From the NCBI GenBank assembly GCA_947379975.1, contig CANCPF010000002.1:62001-126000 (forward strand): a stretch of DNA of 64,000 nt. The letters are read 5' to 3'. The translations under genes were made by a program, and so were the position numbers. This DNA comes from Methylophilaceae bacterium (lineage in GTDB: Bacteria; Pseudomonadota; Gammaproteobacteria; Burkholderiales; Methylophilaceae). Shown here piece by piece: positions 16,540 through 26,412 of the stretch. The notes beneath the pieces are model-generated. The model saw only the letters and a list, made by a program, of their open reading frames with translations. It did no database searches and had not been told where the DNA came from. Position 1 is the stretch's first letter; the number at the start of each line of letters is the position of its first letter.

Positions 16540-16548
16540 TATAGGCCG

Positions 16549-16734
16549 TTGTCGGGGTCATTATTAACCGCTTTTGGCTTAATGCTGGTGCTGGAAGGTC
16601 TGTTGCCGCTATTGTTGCCGCAAGCTTGGCGTGAAAGTTTTAAGCGCATGATAGCCTTCAAAGATGGGCAGTTGCGCTTTATTGGTTTAATGTCCATTAT
16701 TGGCGGTTTGCTTATTATGTGGTTAAGCCAGTAG
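16549..16734 (+). CDS. DUF2065 family small membrane protein (YjeT-like)
   Basis: A 61-residue protein with two hydrophobic helices (residues about 5-24 and 43-58) joined by a basic loop, matching the DUF2065/YjeT family. Family members sit between hflC and purA/hisZ in many proteobacteria, as here. The start is a TTG nine bases after the hflC stop, with AGG upstream. The function is unknown; the constant location suggests a link to HflKC or to membrane quality control, which is inference. Confidence 0.8.
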   Translation: MSGSLLTAFGLMLVLEGLLPLLLPQAWRESFKRMIAFKDGQLRFIGLMSIIGGLLIMWLSQ

Positions 16735-16793
16735 TTTTAAATTAAGTGAAATCTAAGAAATTTAAGAATAATTTAAGTAAGTGAAGATAAAAA

Positions 16794-17948
16794 ATGCGTA
16801 ATTGGTTGCTCCCAGAATATATTGAAGATGTCTTGCCTGCAGAAGCCGCTCGCATTGAAACCTTACGTCGTACTTTGTTAGATTTATTTAAAGTGCATGG
16901 CTATCAGTATGTAATTCCACCAATGCTGGAATATATGGAATCTTTGATAACCGGCGTAGGCCATGATCTTGACTTGGCGACATTTAAAGTAGTTGATCAG
17001 CTCACCGGTAGATTGATGGGTGTTCGCGCTGACATGACGCCACAAGCGGCAAGAATTGATGCACATTTGCTCAATCATCAAGGTATTACACGTTTATGCT
17101 ATGCCGGTAGCGTATTGCGGACTAAGCCAGATGGTTTGGCACAAACTCGTGAACCTCTGCAATTAGGCGCTGAATTATATGGTCATGCTGGCGTAGATAG
17201 CGATATTGAAATTCAACGTTTGCTGATTAAATCCTTGCAAGCCATTGGGGTTGAGCAAGTGCATATTGATTTTAGTCATGTTAATATTTTCGGCAGCTTA
17301 ATCGAATCAAGTCAGATAGGCGCTGAGCTAGAGCAAGACTTATATGCAGCGCTACAAAGCAAAGATCAATCTTCGGTTAAATCGCTTACGCAAAATTTAG
17401 ATTCAGTCACACGTGAAGCTTTAATAAACTTAACCACGCTAAATGGTGATGTTTCAATATTAGATAAAGCAGCTCAGTTGTTGCCAGCAACTCCAGCAAT
17501 ACAGTCAGCATTAGCAAGTTTGCATCAAGTTAGCTCTGCGCTAAAAGATTTAGGTGTGACGGTCAGTTTTGATTTAAGCGAACTACGTGGTTATCATTAC
17601 CATAGCGGTATGGTATTTGCGGCTTATGCGCAAGGTTATAAAGGTCCATTAGCACTGGGTGGTCGGTACGATGAAGTAGGTCAGGCATTTGGTCGTGCAC
17701 GTCCAGCAACAGGATTTAGTTTAGATTTGCGTGGCGTAGTCACGGCGTTGCCGCCAGCTCAGGCTGTCATGGCAATTTTAGCACCGGCCAGTGATGATCT
17801 AAGTTTAGCCGCTAAAATTTCTACGCTGAGGGCTGAGGGCCTTGTCGTTATTCAGGCGCTTGCAGGTATAGAAGCAAATTATGAAGAATTAAATTGCGAT
17901 AGGAAGTTGGTGCATTACAATGCCTGCTGGCATGTAGATAGTATTTAA
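16794..17948 (+). CDS. hisZ: ATP phosphoribosyltransferase regulatory subunit HisZ
   Basis: Histidyl-tRNA-synthetase-like paralogue that activates the short form of HisG in the first step of histidine synthesis. Seen: class II synthetase-like motifs (VIPPMLEYMESL, LVGVRADMTPQAARI-type GVRADMTPQAARIDA, REPLQLGAELYG) and the C-terminal block LALGGRYDEVGQAFGRARPATGFSLDL. It lacks the anticodon-binding domain of HisS, and its 384 residues fit HisZ. hisG is not in the window. Position between DUF2065 and purA is the standard betaproteobacterial order. Confidence 0.94.
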   Translation: MRNWLLPEYIEDVLPAEAARIETLRRTLLDLFKVHGYQYVIPPMLEYMESLITGVGHDLDLATFKVVDQLTGRLMGVRADMTPQAARIDAHLLNHQGITRLCYAGSVLRTKPDGLAQTREPLQLGAELYGHAGVDSDIEIQRLLIKSLQAIGVEQVHIDFSHVNIFGSLIESSQIGAELEQDLYAALQSKDQSSVKSLTQNLDSVTREALINLTTLNGDVSILDKAAQLLPATPAIQSALASLHQVSSALKDLGVTVSFDLSELRGYHYHSGMVFAAYAQGYKGPLALGGRYDEVGQAFGRARPATGFSLDLRGVVTALPPAQAVMAILAPASDDLSLAAKISTLRAEGLVVIQALAGIEANYEELNCDRKLVHYNACWHVDSI

Positions 17949-18063
17949 AAAGATTTAGCCGTCAGGGGATTTAAATCTCAACAGGCAACGATTGAATAAG
18001 TATTCGCTTGTAAATAAATGTATTAAATTAACAACATAAAATTAAAATTATAAAGTAAACGTT

Positions 18064-19413
18064 ATGGCAAACAACCTAGTAAATAAAACCAGCATAGCAA
18101 AAAATGTCGTCGTTATTGGTACGCAATGGGGCGATGAAGGTAAAGGCAAAATTGTTGACTGGCTGACAGATCACGCCCAAGGCGTAGTGCGTTTTCAAGG
18201 TGGCCATAATGCCGGTCATACACTAGTTGTAGGTCAAGGTGATGCGCAGCGTGTTTACAAACTTAATCTTGTTCCTTCCGGTATTGTTCGCACTGGTGTA
18301 AATTGCTATATCGGCAACGGTGTAGTGCTTGATGCCGGACATTTACTATTTGAAATTGACGCACTTGAAAAAGATGGTCTAGATGTTAGAAGTCGTTTGA
18401 AAGTAAGCTCAGGTTGTCCGTTAATCTTAGATTACCATGTTCGATTAGACGTTGCCCGAGAGCTAAAACGTGGGGCAGATAAAAAAATTGGCACGACAGG
18501 CAAGGGCATAGGTCCGACCTATGAAGATAAAGTTGCGCGTCGTGCTTTGCGTCTTTACGATCTATTCTACCCTGAGCAATTCAGTGAAAAGTTACGTGAT
18601 GTATTGGATTATCACAATTTCGTACTGACTCAATATTTAGGTGCTGAAGCGGTTGATTTTAATCAGCAATTAGATTCTGCACTGCAAAAAGCCGATTTGC
18701 TCAAACCAATGGTGGCTGATATATCTGCTGCTTTATATGCAGCGAATGCCGCCGGCCAAAACTTATTGTTTGAAGGTGCGCAAGGCACCTTATTAGATGT
18801 AGATCACGGAACTTATCCGTACGTTACGTCAAGTAACTGTGTATCAGGCCAAGCGGCAGCGGGTACAGGCGTTGGTCCAAACATGTTGCATTATGTCTTA
18901 GGTATCACTAAGGCTTACACCACGCGCGTTGGCGGCGGCCCATTTCCAAGCGAATTAGACATCGAATCTGACAATTGCCCAGGCAATCAAATGTCAGTCA
19001 AAGGTCAGGAAATCGGTACTGTGACTAAACGTAAACGCCGTTGTGGTTGGTTTGACGCTGCAGCACTTCGCCGTTCAGCCATGATTAACGGCCTTACTGG
19101 CTTATGCATTACAAAGTTAGATGTACTAGATGGCATTAAAGAATTGAATATTTGTACTGGCTACACTTTAGATGGAAAACATTTAGATTTGCTACCAATA
19201 GGCGCTGATGATGTTGCGCGCTGCATCCCTATCTACGAAACGATACCGGGCTGGAGTGATAACACATTTGGTGTTAAAACTTGGGATGGTTTACCAAAAG
19301 CGGCACAAAATTATCTTAAACGCTTAGAAGCGCTTTGCGGCGTACCAGTAGATATCGTGTCTACCGGTCCTGAACGTGATGAGACCATTGTTTTACGTCA
19401 TCCATTTGCTTAA
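18064..19413 (+). CDS. purA: Adenylosuccinate synthetase
   Basis: Cytoplasmic GTP-dependent ligase joining IMP and aspartate, the first committed step to AMP. Seen: the N-terminal P-loop-like signature [14 protein letters not shown] (catalytic Asp/His pair with GGHNAGHT), [34 protein letters not shown] and the [14 protein letters not shown] loop. At 449 residues it is slightly longer than the E. coli enzyme because of a short N-terminal extension before VVVIG. The next gene starts nine bases after the stop, so the cofactor genes that follow are probably cotranscribed. Confidence 0.97.
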   Translation: MANNLVNKTSIAKNVVVIGTQWGDEGKGKIVDWLTDHAQGVVRFQGGHNAGHTLVVGQGDAQRVYKLNLVPSGIVRTGVNCYIGNGVVLDAGHLLFEIDALEKDGLDVRSRLKVSSGCPLILDYHVRLDVARELKRGADKKIGTTGKGIGPTYEDKVARRALRLYDLFYPEQFSEKLRDVLDYHNFVLTQYLGAEAVDFNQQLDSALQKADLLKPMVADISAALYAANAAGQNLLFEGAQGTLLDVDHGTYPYVTSSNCVSGQAAAGTGVGPNMLHYVLGITKAYTTRVGGGPFPSELDIESDNCPGNQMSVKGQEIGTVTKRKRRCGWFDAAALRRSAMINGLTGLCITKLDVLDGIKELNICTGYTLDGKHLDLLPIGADDVARCIPIYETIPGWSDNTFGVKTWDGLPKAAQNYLKRLEALCGVPVDIVSTGPERDETIVLRHPFA

Positions 19414-19422
19414 TCTTAGCGG

Positions 19423-19983
19423 ATGAATAGCCTCTCGAATAAACGCCTTGCTTGGGCAATTACAGGCTCAGGGCATTATTTAAGAGAGTGCATAGACATT
19501 ATTCATACGTTACAAGACGTAGATTTATTTTTAAGTAAAGCCGCGGCTGAAGTATTGCAGCAGTACGGCTACAAGCATAATGTTGGCAAGGTTTATCAAG
19601 ATAAAACTGCCAGCAGCGTGCCTGTGGAATTGTTTTATCAAGGTCGTTATCATAGCTTAATCATCGCGCCAGCTACCTCAAACACCATTGCCAAAATGGT
19701 TTATGGCATCTCCGATAACTTAGTCACTAATCTTTATGCGCAAGCAGGTAAAACGCGAGTACCAAGCATAGTTTTTGCTTGTGATACCGCCTCCGAGCTA
19801 GAGTCTGAAGCGCCTAGAGATAACCTGGTAAAAGTTTATCCGCGCAAAATTGATTTAGAGAATATCGATAAAATTAAAACCTTTGAAGCGACTACTGTTG
19901 TCGATAATATGTGTGCCTTAAACGCGCAGGTGCAAGCTAGGCTACAAGGGCTTCAACTTGCAGTTACTCAAGCTACAGGTTAG
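19423..19983 (+). CDS. DmrB-like flavoprotein, probable dihydromethanopterin reductase (H4MPT biosynthesis)
   Basis: A 186-residue flavoprotein of the phosphopantothenoylcysteine-decarboxylase-like fold. It begins AWAITGSGHYLRECIDII (nucleotide-binding turn) and carries an APATSNTIAKMVYGISDNLVTN block, the FMN-contact region of archaeal-type flavoproteins such as DmrB/AfpA. In methanogens and H4MPT-using bacteria DmrB-type proteins reduce dihydromethanopterin to H4MPT, the last step of that cofactor. Context supports this: three further genes of the same cofactor group follow directly. The family is clear; the exact reaction in this organism is inferred. Confidence 0.78.
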   Translation: MNSLSNKRLAWAITGSGHYLRECIDIIHTLQDVDLFLSKAAAEVLQQYGYKHNVGKVYQDKTASSVPVELFYQGRYHSLIIAPATSNTIAKMVYGISDNLVTNLYAQAGKTRVPSIVFACDTASELESEAPRDNLVKVYPRKIDLENIDKIKTFEATTVVDNMCALNAQVQARLQGLQLAVTQATG

Positions 19984-19989
19984 TTCTTA

Positions 19990-21441
19990 ATGGCTGACAA
20001 TTTGCTTTTTCTAACAGGTAAACTTGCAGAAAAAAGTCTAAAAAAAGTTTTAGATGAAGTGCAAAATAATCCAAAAACGCCACCATTCAAATATCGCATT
20101 CAGCAAATTGGGGTATCTGTTGCTGCGTTGATGACGCCAGATTTAATCGCGCGTCGGCTCAAGGAGGCGGGTGATGCGGATAAGATTATTTTGCCCGGTC
20201 TTTGCCAAGGTGATTTAAGCCAATTAGAGGCGCAATATGGTGTGCCAGTAGAGCGAGGGCCAGTAGATTTAAAGGATCTTCCACAGTATTTTGGCCATGC
20301 GGGTGTTGCGCCAGATTTAAGTGACTATAACGTACAAATTTTTGCTGAGATTGTCGATGCACCATTCTTAAGTATTACTGACATTATAAAAAAAGCAGAA
20401 GTTTATCAAACGCAAGGCGCTAATGTGATTGATTTAGGTTGCCTGCCGGCCGTACCTTTTCCACACTTAGCGGATACAGTTAAAGCACTTAAAGCCTTGA
20501 ATTTTCAAGTAAGTGTCGATTCTCTTAATACCGATGACTTGCTAACTGCGGGACATGCAGGTGCAGATTTTTTACTAAGTCTTACAGAAAAAACATTATG
20601 GGTGGCGCATGAAGTTAATGCTACGCCTATATTAATTCCTGCTAAACCACATAGCCTGCCATCACTTTATCGCGCTATTGACGCATGCTTAAAAGCAGGT
20701 AAGCCGTTTATTGCTGATGCGATTCTGGACCCCATTCACTTTGGGCTGACTCATTCAATTGTACGGTACCAAAAATTACGTAAAAAATATCCTGACATTA
20801 AAATCATGATGGGCGTAGGAAATTTAACTGAGCTGACAGATGCTGATACGACTGGTATTAATGCGCTGTTATTCGGCATTATTAGTGAACTTGATATTCA
20901 TGCGGTTTTAGCTACATCAGTAAGCCCGCATGCAGTAAATGCCGTTGCTGAAGCCAATATAGCGAGGCGGATGATGTATGCAGCAAAACGCGACGACAGG
21001 CTGCCTCGTGGATATAGTAACGGTCTTTTAGGTTTGCATGACAGACGGCCATTTACTTATAGCGCCGAAGAAATTAATGAAATTGCATTGCTAATTAAAG
21101 ACCCAAGTTTTCGCATTCAAGTGAGTGAGGAGGGCTTGCATGTTTACAATCGCGATGGCCTACACGCAGGGCAGGATCCCTTTGCCCTTTATCCACACTT
21201 AAAAGTAGATAATGATGCATCACATGCTTTTTACCTAGGTGTGGAGTTGGCGCGCGCACAAATCGCTTGGCAGCTAAATAAGCGCTATGTACAAGATCAA
21301 GAAATAGAATGGGGCGTGTCTACACTAGTGCAAGATAAAACCAGTAAAACAGCACATCGTGAGGCCTCGATTAAAGAAAAAGCGATTAAAAATTTAAATA
21401 AAACTATAGATGATGCCAAATTAGCGAGAGATTTATCATGA
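19990..21441 (+). CDS. Dihydropteroate-synthase-related protein (DUF6513 type), methanopterin biosynthesis
   Basis: A 483-residue protein whose middle (residues about 120-330) resembles the TIM barrel of dihydropteroate synthases: QGANVIDLGCLPA, VSVDSLNTDDL, KPFIADAILDP. The N-terminal part (LFLTGKLAEKSLKKVL ... IILPGLCQGDL) is specific to the family found with bacterial and archaeal H4MPT genes, which probably couples the pterin to an arylamine riboside during methanopterin synthesis. Six bases after the flavoprotein gene; its stop overlaps the start of the DUF447 gene (ATGA). It is not FolP, being far longer and lacking the compact folate-type N-terminus. Confidence 0.78.
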   Translation: MADNLLFLTGKLAEKSLKKVLDEVQNNPKTPPFKYRIQQIGVSVAALMTPDLIARRLKEAGDADKIILPGLCQGDLSQLEAQYGVPVERGPVDLKDLPQYFGHAGVAPDLSDYNVQIFAEIVDAPFLSITDIIKKAEVYQTQGANVIDLGCLPAVPFPHLADTVKALKALNFQVSVDSLNTDDLLTAGHAGADFLLSLTEKTLWVAHEVNATPILIPAKPHSLPSLYRAIDACLKAGKPFIADAILDPIHFGLTHSIVRYQKLRKKYPDIKIMMGVGNLTELTDADTTGINALLFGIISELDIHAVLATSVSPHAVNAVAEANIARRMMYAAKRDDRLPRGYSNGLLGLHDRRPFTYSAEEINEIALLIKDPSFRIQVSEEGLHVYNRDGLHAGQDPFALYPHLKVDNDASHAFYLGVELARAQIAWQLNKRYVQDQEIEWGVSTLVQDKTSKTAHREASIKEKAIKNLNKTIDDAKLARDLS

Positions 21442-22013
21442 TCTATGAAACCATCATCAGTACCATAGATGAACTAGGTAATGCTCATGTGACGCCGTTT
21501 GGGATTAGCATGCATGAAAATCTAGTGGTGATTTCGCCTTATAAACCTTCCACCACGCTAGCTAATATTTTAGCCACAGAACATGCCGTGATGAATTTAA
21601 CTGATGACGTGCGAGTTTTTGCTGGTGCGCTAACAAGACGACAAACTTGGACGTTATTGCCGGCAACACAAGTGACTGGTTTTAGATTGGCTGACAGCTT
21701 GGCGCATAAGGAGTTAAAGTTGGTTAAAGTGCTTGATGATGCCTTACGCCCACAATTGTTTATGGAAGTGTTACATGCGGAGCAGCATCAAGCTTTTCTT
21801 GGTTTTAATCGTGCGCAAGCTGCGGTTATTGAGCTAGCAGTATTGGTCAGTAGATTAACCAGATTGCCTATGGAGAAAATTACACAAGATATTAATTACC
21901 ATTTAATAGCCATCGAAAAAACTGCTGGCGCACGTGAACTAGAAGCTTGGGGATGGCTGATGGAAGCGGTTACAAATCATCAGGCTGCCATGAGTGGTGA
22001 AAATGTTGCCTAG
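21438..22013 (+). CDS. DUF447 family protein, H4MPT-cluster flavin-binding-like protein
   Basis: A 191-residue protein of the DUF447 family, which occurs in archaea and in bacteria with tetrahydromethanopterin. Seen: the opening IYETIISTIDELGNAHVTPFG, which resembles the FMN-binding split-barrel fold, and a helical C-terminal region (FNRAQAAVIELAVLVSRL). The start overlaps the stop of the preceding DHPS-like gene by four bases. A role in pterin-cofactor synthesis is inferred from co-occurrence and this position; no reaction is established to my knowledge. Confidence 0.75.
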   Translation: MIYETIISTIDELGNAHVTPFGISMHENLVVISPYKPSTTLANILATEHAVMNLTDDVRVFAGALTRRQTWTLLPATQVTGFRLADSLAHKELKLVKVLDDALRPQLFMEVLHAEQHQAFLGFNRAQAAVIELAVLVSRLTRLPMEKITQDINYHLIAIEKTAGARELEAWGWLMEAVTNHQAAMSGENVA

Positions 22014-22054
22014 TAAGCCATCAATTTAAAACGAAACATCAAGATATATTAAGC

Positions 22055-22738
22055 ATGACACAAATACTCATTAGCGTGACCAGTATCGCAGAGGCCCAAC
22101 TCGCGCTAGATTGTGGGGCAGATATCATTGACTTGAAAGACCCAAGCGCGGGCGCGCTAGGTGCATTGCCACTAAGCTTAATAAAAGAAATTGTCGGTCA
22201 CATTAATGGGCGAAAATTAGTTAGTGCAACGATTGGTGATTTACCTATGGATGCAGAAACGATCGTAAAGCGCGTTACATTACTCGCCGAGATGCAAGTT
22301 GATTACATTAAAATAGGATTTTTTGAGGCAGCAGATTTTAATACATGTTTAGCTGGTTTGAAGCTTGTTACACAAAATGGTACTAAGTTGATTGCCGTAT
22401 TATTCGCAGAATACGACTACCCGGAAAGTTTGTTTGAGTTAATCAAAGAGGCCGGATTTATCGGTATTATGTTGGATACAGCCAAAAAAAATGGCCAGAC
22501 TTTCTTTGATTATTATTCCGTGCAGCAACGTAAAGAATTTGCAAATAAAATATTGTCGCTAGATTTAACTTTTGGTTTGGCAGGTTCTCTAAAGTTAGAG
22601 AATTTGGTTATGGCTAAACAATTTAATCCTAGCTATATTGGTTTTAGAGGTGGTGTTTGTGATGATAACAAACGTCAATTAGCCCTCAGCGCTGAAAAAA
22701 TCATGGCAATTTGTAACTTGAATGTAAGTCTATTGTAA
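22055..22738 (+). CDS. mfnB: (5-formylfuran-3-yl)methyl phosphate synthase, methanofuran/methylofuran biosynthesis
   Basis: A 227-residue TIM-barrel enzyme of the MfnB family (DUF556), which joins two glyceraldehyde-3-phosphate molecules to make the furan ring of methanofuran-type cofactors. Seen: LISVTSIAEAQLAL, then DLKDPSAGALGALP with K28 at the place of the Schiff-base lysine of the archaeal enzyme, ATIGDLP, YIKIGFF, and the second active-site block MLDTAKKNGQTF. Bacteria that use H4MPT carry a related cofactor, methylofuran. Last of the four cofactor genes behind purA; 41 bases separate it from the DUF447 gene. Confidence 0.88.
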   Translation: MTQILISVTSIAEAQLALDCGADIIDLKDPSAGALGALPLSLIKEIVGHINGRKLVSATIGDLPMDAETIVKRVTLLAEMQVDYIKIGFFEAADFNTCLAGLKLVTQNGTKLIAVLFAEYDYPESLFELIKEAGFIGIMLDTAKKNGQTFFDYYSVQQRKEFANKILSLDLTFGLAGSLKLENLVMAKQFNPSYIGFRGGVCDDNKRQLALSAEKIMAICNLNVSLL

Positions 22739-22862
22739 ATAAACAACAAATATCATCTGAAGCCCTATGATTACTATGTTTAACATTGCACCTGAGGTTT
22801 AGATTGCGTAATATCTTAGTGTAGATTGAATTAAGTAGTAGTTAAATTAGGAGAAAATACAA

Positions 22863-23948
22863 ATGAAAAAAAATCTTATTAGTATGGCGGTTGCGGCAAC
22901 ACTAAGTGTGGTTGCATTAGTTGCATCAGCAGAAGATATGTACCGTGGTGCTTGGTACGCAGTGCCAGGTGTAAGTTATATGAATACTGACAGTGATTTG
23001 GCTGCTGATAATGGCGCTGGAGCATTTATTAAATTAGGTAAAGAGTTAAGCCCAAGCTGGGATATTCAAGGTGGCCTAGGTTATAACCGTGCAAGTACAA
23101 ATATTGCCGGCGCTAATGGTCACTATAAACAAACGACATTGGGCTTAGATGCTTTGTACATGTTTAGCCGTGATCAATTCCGCCCATTTTTACTAGCTGG
23201 CTTAGGTGTCGCTCATAATAATGTTGATTACTCAAATCTAACCTCTCCAGTACAAGACAAAAGCAAAACTTCATGGTTGGCAAGTGTTGGTTTAGGTGCT
23301 CAGTATTTAATTAATGATTCTTTTGGCTTACAAGCTGACCTACGTCATCAATGGTCTCGTTCAGCAGCTAAAGCGACTGGCATTTTTGATGCTGATGGTA
23401 CTGTAGGCAATACATTGTTAAGTCTCGGTGGTATTTTCCGCTTTGGTGCTCCAGCACCGATGCCGGTAGTTGCTGCTGAACCAGCGCCAGCGCCAGTCGT
23501 TGCACCAGCACCTGTAGTTGCTCCTGCACCTCTTCCTGTGGTAACAGCATGTAAGCCAACGTTAGAAACAGTGACTATTTCAGCTGAAAAACTATTTGGT
23601 TTTGATCAGTCAAAATTGCAAGAAAGTGGTAAAGCTACGCTAGATGAAACTGCTACTAAAATTAAAGGCAACATTGATATTGAACTAGTCTTGGTTACTG
23701 GTCATACAGACCGTATTGGATCAGATGCATATAACCAAAAACTTTCTGAACGTCGTGCTAATGCAGTGAAAGCCTATTTGGTTTCACAAGGTGTTGATGC
23801 GGCGCGCTTGCAAGCGGTTGGTAAAGGTGAATCTGAGCCAGTTGTTGCATGTACTGGTGTTAAAGGTAAAAAAGCGATTGAATGTTTAGCGCCTAACCGC
23901 CGTGTTGTAATTTCTGCTGAGAAAGTACGTGAGTCAGGTTGTAAATAA
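22863..23948 (+). CDS. OmpA-family outer membrane protein
   Basis: A 361-residue outer-membrane protein. The ATG follows a good ribosome-binding site (AGGAGA). Seen: a signal peptide with likely cleavage after VASA (residue 23); an N-terminal beta-barrel (residues about 24-195) with alternating aromatic strands ending LSLGGIFRFG; a proline/alanine hinge (residues about 197-225) with repeats of APAPVV; and a C-terminal OmpA peptidoglycan-binding domain with TGHTDRIGSDAYNQKLSERR. The lone cysteines (near C230, C329, C335 and the last residues) lie in the C-terminal part. Followed by a strong terminator, so probably monocistronic. Confidence 0.93.
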   Translation: MKKNLISMAVAATLSVVALVASAEDMYRGAWYAVPGVSYMNTDSDLAADNGAGAFIKLGKELSPSWDIQGGLGYNRASTNIAGANGHYKQTTLGLDALYMFSRDQFRPFLLAGLGVAHNNVDYSNLTSPVQDKSKTSWLASVGLGAQYLINDSFGLQADLRHQWSRSAAKATGIFDADGTVGNTLLSLGGIFRFGAPAPMPVVAAEPAPAPVVAPAPVVAPAPLPVVTACKPTLETVTISAEKLFGFDQSKLQESGKATLDETATKIKGNIDIELVLVTGHTDRIGSDAYNQKLSERRANAVKAYLVSQGVDAARLQAVGKGESEPVVACTGVKGKKAIECLAPNRRVVISAEKVRESGCK

Positions 23949-24025
23949 TTGATTTAATTTAAGCTGAATTATTTACGATTTGATTAATTGTAGGTAATTT
24001 ATTTAAATCAAAGCAGTAAAAATTA

Positions 24026-24048
24026 GCCTCGCGATGCGGGGCTTTTTT
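24026..24048 (+). terminator. Intrinsic terminator of the OmpA-like gene
   Basis: GCCTCGC (24026-24032), loop GAT, GCGGGGC (24036-24042), with one G-T pair in the stem, followed by six T (24043-24048). A standard rho-independent terminator 78 bases after the stop codon. Confidence 0.85.
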
Positions 24049-24124
24049 ATTTGTCTTCTATTTATCAGTGCGACCCATCTTGGTTAGGCTAGCCTTTTCT
24101 GCGATAATGAGACTTTAATAATTT

Positions 24125-24451
24125 ATGAAAGCTCACCAAATGGCACAATTTGACAATGTAAGCGTAAAAATCAAAGCAAATATTTATTTTGATGGTAAAT
24201 GTGTCAGCCATACCGTGATGTTTCCAAACGGTACGCGTAGCACAATTGGCGTGATTTTTCCTAGCTCACTTACTTTTAATACGGCGGCTCCTGAGTTGAT
24301 GGAAATTAATGCGGGATCATGTAATGTTCGCCTTAAAGGTGAAGAAGCTTGGAAAACCTACACTGCGGGAGATAAGTTTACTGTAGCAGCGAACTCGAGT
24401 TTTGATATTGAAGTGACTGAAACTGTAGATTACGTTTGTCACTTTGAATAA
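24125..24451 (+). CDS. ppnP: Pyrimidine/purine nucleoside phosphorylase PpnP
   Basis: A 108-residue cupin-fold protein of the PpnP (YaiE, DUF1255) family, a broad-specificity cytoplasmic nucleoside phosphorylase. Seen: [18 protein letters not shown], the [17 protein letters not shown] core strands, the [10 protein letters not shown] turn and the C-terminal VDYVCHF strand, in family order. A second ATG at 24140 would shorten the N-terminus by five residues and is an equally good start on sequence alone. It is followed after 22 bases by the YajQ gene. Confidence 0.88.
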   Translation: MKAHQMAQFDNVSVKIKANIYFDGKCVSHTVMFPNGTRSTIGVIFPSSLTFNTAAPELMEINAGSCNVRLKGEEAWKTYTAGDKFTVAANSSFDIEVTETVDYVCHFE

Positions 24452-24473
24452 TTTCACACATTAGGAGCTAATT

Positions 24474-24968
24474 ATGCCTTCATTTGATATTAGTTCAGAA
24501 GTCGATATGGTTGCTTTAAGCAACGCGGTCGATACGGCGAGTAAGCAAATTACTAACCGTTATGACTTTAAAGGTACTTCAGCCAAAGTTGAGTTAAACG
24601 AGAAAGATAGTCTAATTACTTTGTTTGGTGATAACGACTTTCAGTTGGATCAGATTAAAGATATTTTATTGCCGGGTATGGAAAAGAAAGAACCAGACTC
24701 AACTAAGCGTCTTGAGCACAAAGAGGTGCAAAAAATTGGTGGCAATAAAGTTAAGCAAGTGCTTGAAATTAGAGACGGAATTGATAGTGAGCTCGCTAAA
24801 CGTATTAGCAGGCTAATTAAAGATTCTGGCTTGAAAGTACAGGCGAGTATTCAAGGAGATACGGTTCGTGTAAACGGCGCTAAACGCGATTTATTACAAG
24901 ATGCTATTGCATTTGTGAAAAAGAGCGTAACGGATTTTCCGTTGCAATTTGGTAATTTTAGAGAGTAG
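24474..24968 (+). CDS. YajQ family cyclic-di-GMP/nucleotide-binding protein
   Basis: A 164-residue protein of the YajQ family (DUF520), two ferredoxin-like domains reported to bind cyclic di-GMP or nucleic acid in some species. Seen: the start MPSFDISSEVDMVALSNAVD, NRYDFKGTSAKVEL, the central RLEHKEVQKIGGNKVKQ and the C-terminal FVKKSVTDFPLQFGNFR. A strong ribosome-binding site (AGGAG) precedes the ATG. Whether the c-di-GMP role applies here is unknown. Confidence 0.93.
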   Translation: MPSFDISSEVDMVALSNAVDTASKQITNRYDFKGTSAKVELNEKDSLITLFGDNDFQLDQIKDILLPGMEKKEPDSTKRLEHKEVQKIGGNKVKQVLEIRDGIDSELAKRISRLIKDSGLKVQASIQGDTVRVNGAKRDLLQDAIAFVKKSVTDFPLQFGNFRE

Positions 24969-24989
24969 TTTTTTAGGTTTATAAAGTAT

Positions 24990-26402
24990 ATGGCAAAAAC
25001 GCTTTACGATAAATTGTTTGATTCGCACGTAGTGCATGAAGATAACGGCACTGCGCTGATTTATATCGACCGTCATTTGGTGCATGAAGTGACTAGCCCG
25101 CAAGCTTTTGAAGGTCTACGTTTGGCCGGGCGCAAACCTTGGCGCGTCGATTCTATAGTGGCTACTGCTGACCATAATACGCCGACCAATGGCTGGGATA
25201 AAGGATTGGCTGGTATTTCAGATCCAATATCACGGCTGCAGATTGAAACGCTAGACGATAATATTAAAGAGTTCGGTGCGAAGGTTTACTTTCCCTTCAT
25301 GAATGCTAATCAAGGTATTGTGCATGTGGTTGGACCAGAGCAGGGCGCAACTTTACCTGGCATGACGGTTGTCTGTGGTGATTCGCACACAAGTACCCAC
25401 GGTGCTTTTGGTGCGTTAGCGCATGGCATTGGTACCTCTGAGGTCGAACATGTCATGGCTACGCAATGTTTGGTACAGAAAAAATCTAAAACCATGCAAG
25501 TGTTGGTGGATGGTGTATTAGGACGTGGCGTTACGGCTAAAGATGTGGCGCTGGCTATTATTGGTCAAACTGGCACAGCCGGCGGTAATGGCTATGCGAT
25601 TGAATTTGCAGGTTCAGCTATCCGTGGCTTAAGCATGGAAGGTCGTATGACTTTATGTAATATGGCCATTGAAGCTGGTGCGCGTGCCGGACTGATTGCA
25701 GTCGACCAAACTACGATTGACTATGTAAAAGGTCGGCCACTTTCGCCTAAAGCCGAGCTATGGGATGCTGCTGTTACTTATTGGAAAACATTGCATTCTG
25801 ATGCTGACGCTGCTTTCGATGCGGTAGTCATGCTAAATGCAGAAGACATTCAGCCGCAGGTAACGTGGGGTACATCGCCAGAAATGGTGGTTGGGATTGA
25901 TGGTCGCGTGCCAAGTTTAGCGCTAGCTAAAAATGAAGTTCAGCGCAGCGATTGGGAGCGCGCCTATGCCTACATGGGATTGACACCGAATACACCGATT
26001 AGTGAAATAAATATCGATAAAGTGTTTATTGGTTCTTGCACTAACTCACGTATAGAAGATTTACGTGCAGCTGCGGCTGTCGCTAAAGGCAAGCATATTG
26101 CTCCGAACGTAAAGTTAGCTTTAGTCGTGCCTGGTTCTGGCTTAGTAAAAGCGCAGGCTGAAAAAGAAGGTTTGGACAAAATATTTATTGCAGCAGGTTT
26201 TGAATGGCGTGAGCCTGGTTGCTCTATGTGTTTAGCAATGAACGCCGATAGACTAGCCGCTGGAGAGCGATGCGCGTCTACTTCAAATAGAAATTTTGAG
26301 GGGCGCCAAGGTCCTGGTGGACGCACACATCTAGTGAGTCCAGAAATGGCAGCAGCAGCAGCGATTGCAGGTCATTTCGTTGATATTCGAACAATTAATT
26401 AA
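24990..26402 (+). CDS. leuC: 3-isopropylmalate dehydratase large subunit
   Basis: Catalytic subunit of isopropylmalate isomerase (with LeuD) in leucine synthesis, an aconitase-family [4Fe-4S] enzyme. Seen: the start [31 protein letters not shown], and the three cluster cysteines in GSCTNSR and the later CSMCLAMN pair. At 470 residues it has normal length. First of the leuC-ecnA-leuD-leuB run; an entericidin-like gene begins 10 bases after it. Confidence 0.97.
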   Translation: MAKTLYDKLFDSHVVHEDNGTALIYIDRHLVHEVTSPQAFEGLRLAGRKPWRVDSIVATADHNTPTNGWDKGLAGISDPISRLQIETLDDNIKEFGAKVYFPFMNANQGIVHVVGPEQGATLPGMTVVCGDSHTSTHGAFGALAHGIGTSEVEHVMATQCLVQKKSKTMQVLVDGVLGRGVTAKDVALAIIGQTGTAGGNGYAIEFAGSAIRGLSMEGRMTLCNMAIEAGARAGLIAVDQTTIDYVKGRPLSPKAELWDAAVTYWKTLHSDADAAFDAVVMLNAEDIQPQVTWGTSPEMVVGIDGRVPSLALAKNEVQRSDWERAYAYMGLTPNTPISEINIDKVFIGSCTNSRIEDLRAAAAVAKGKHIAPNVKLALVVPGSGLVKAQAEKEGLDKIFIAAGFEWREPGCSMCLAMNADRLAAGERCASTSNRNFEGRQGPGGRTHLVSPEMAAAAAIAGHFVDIRTIN

Positions 26403-26412
26403 AAGGATTTTC

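Noticed and set aside
23465..23545. APAPVV repeats in the OmpA-like protein as a novel repeat
   Set aside because: Pro/Ala hinges between barrel and OmpA domain are ordinary in this family.
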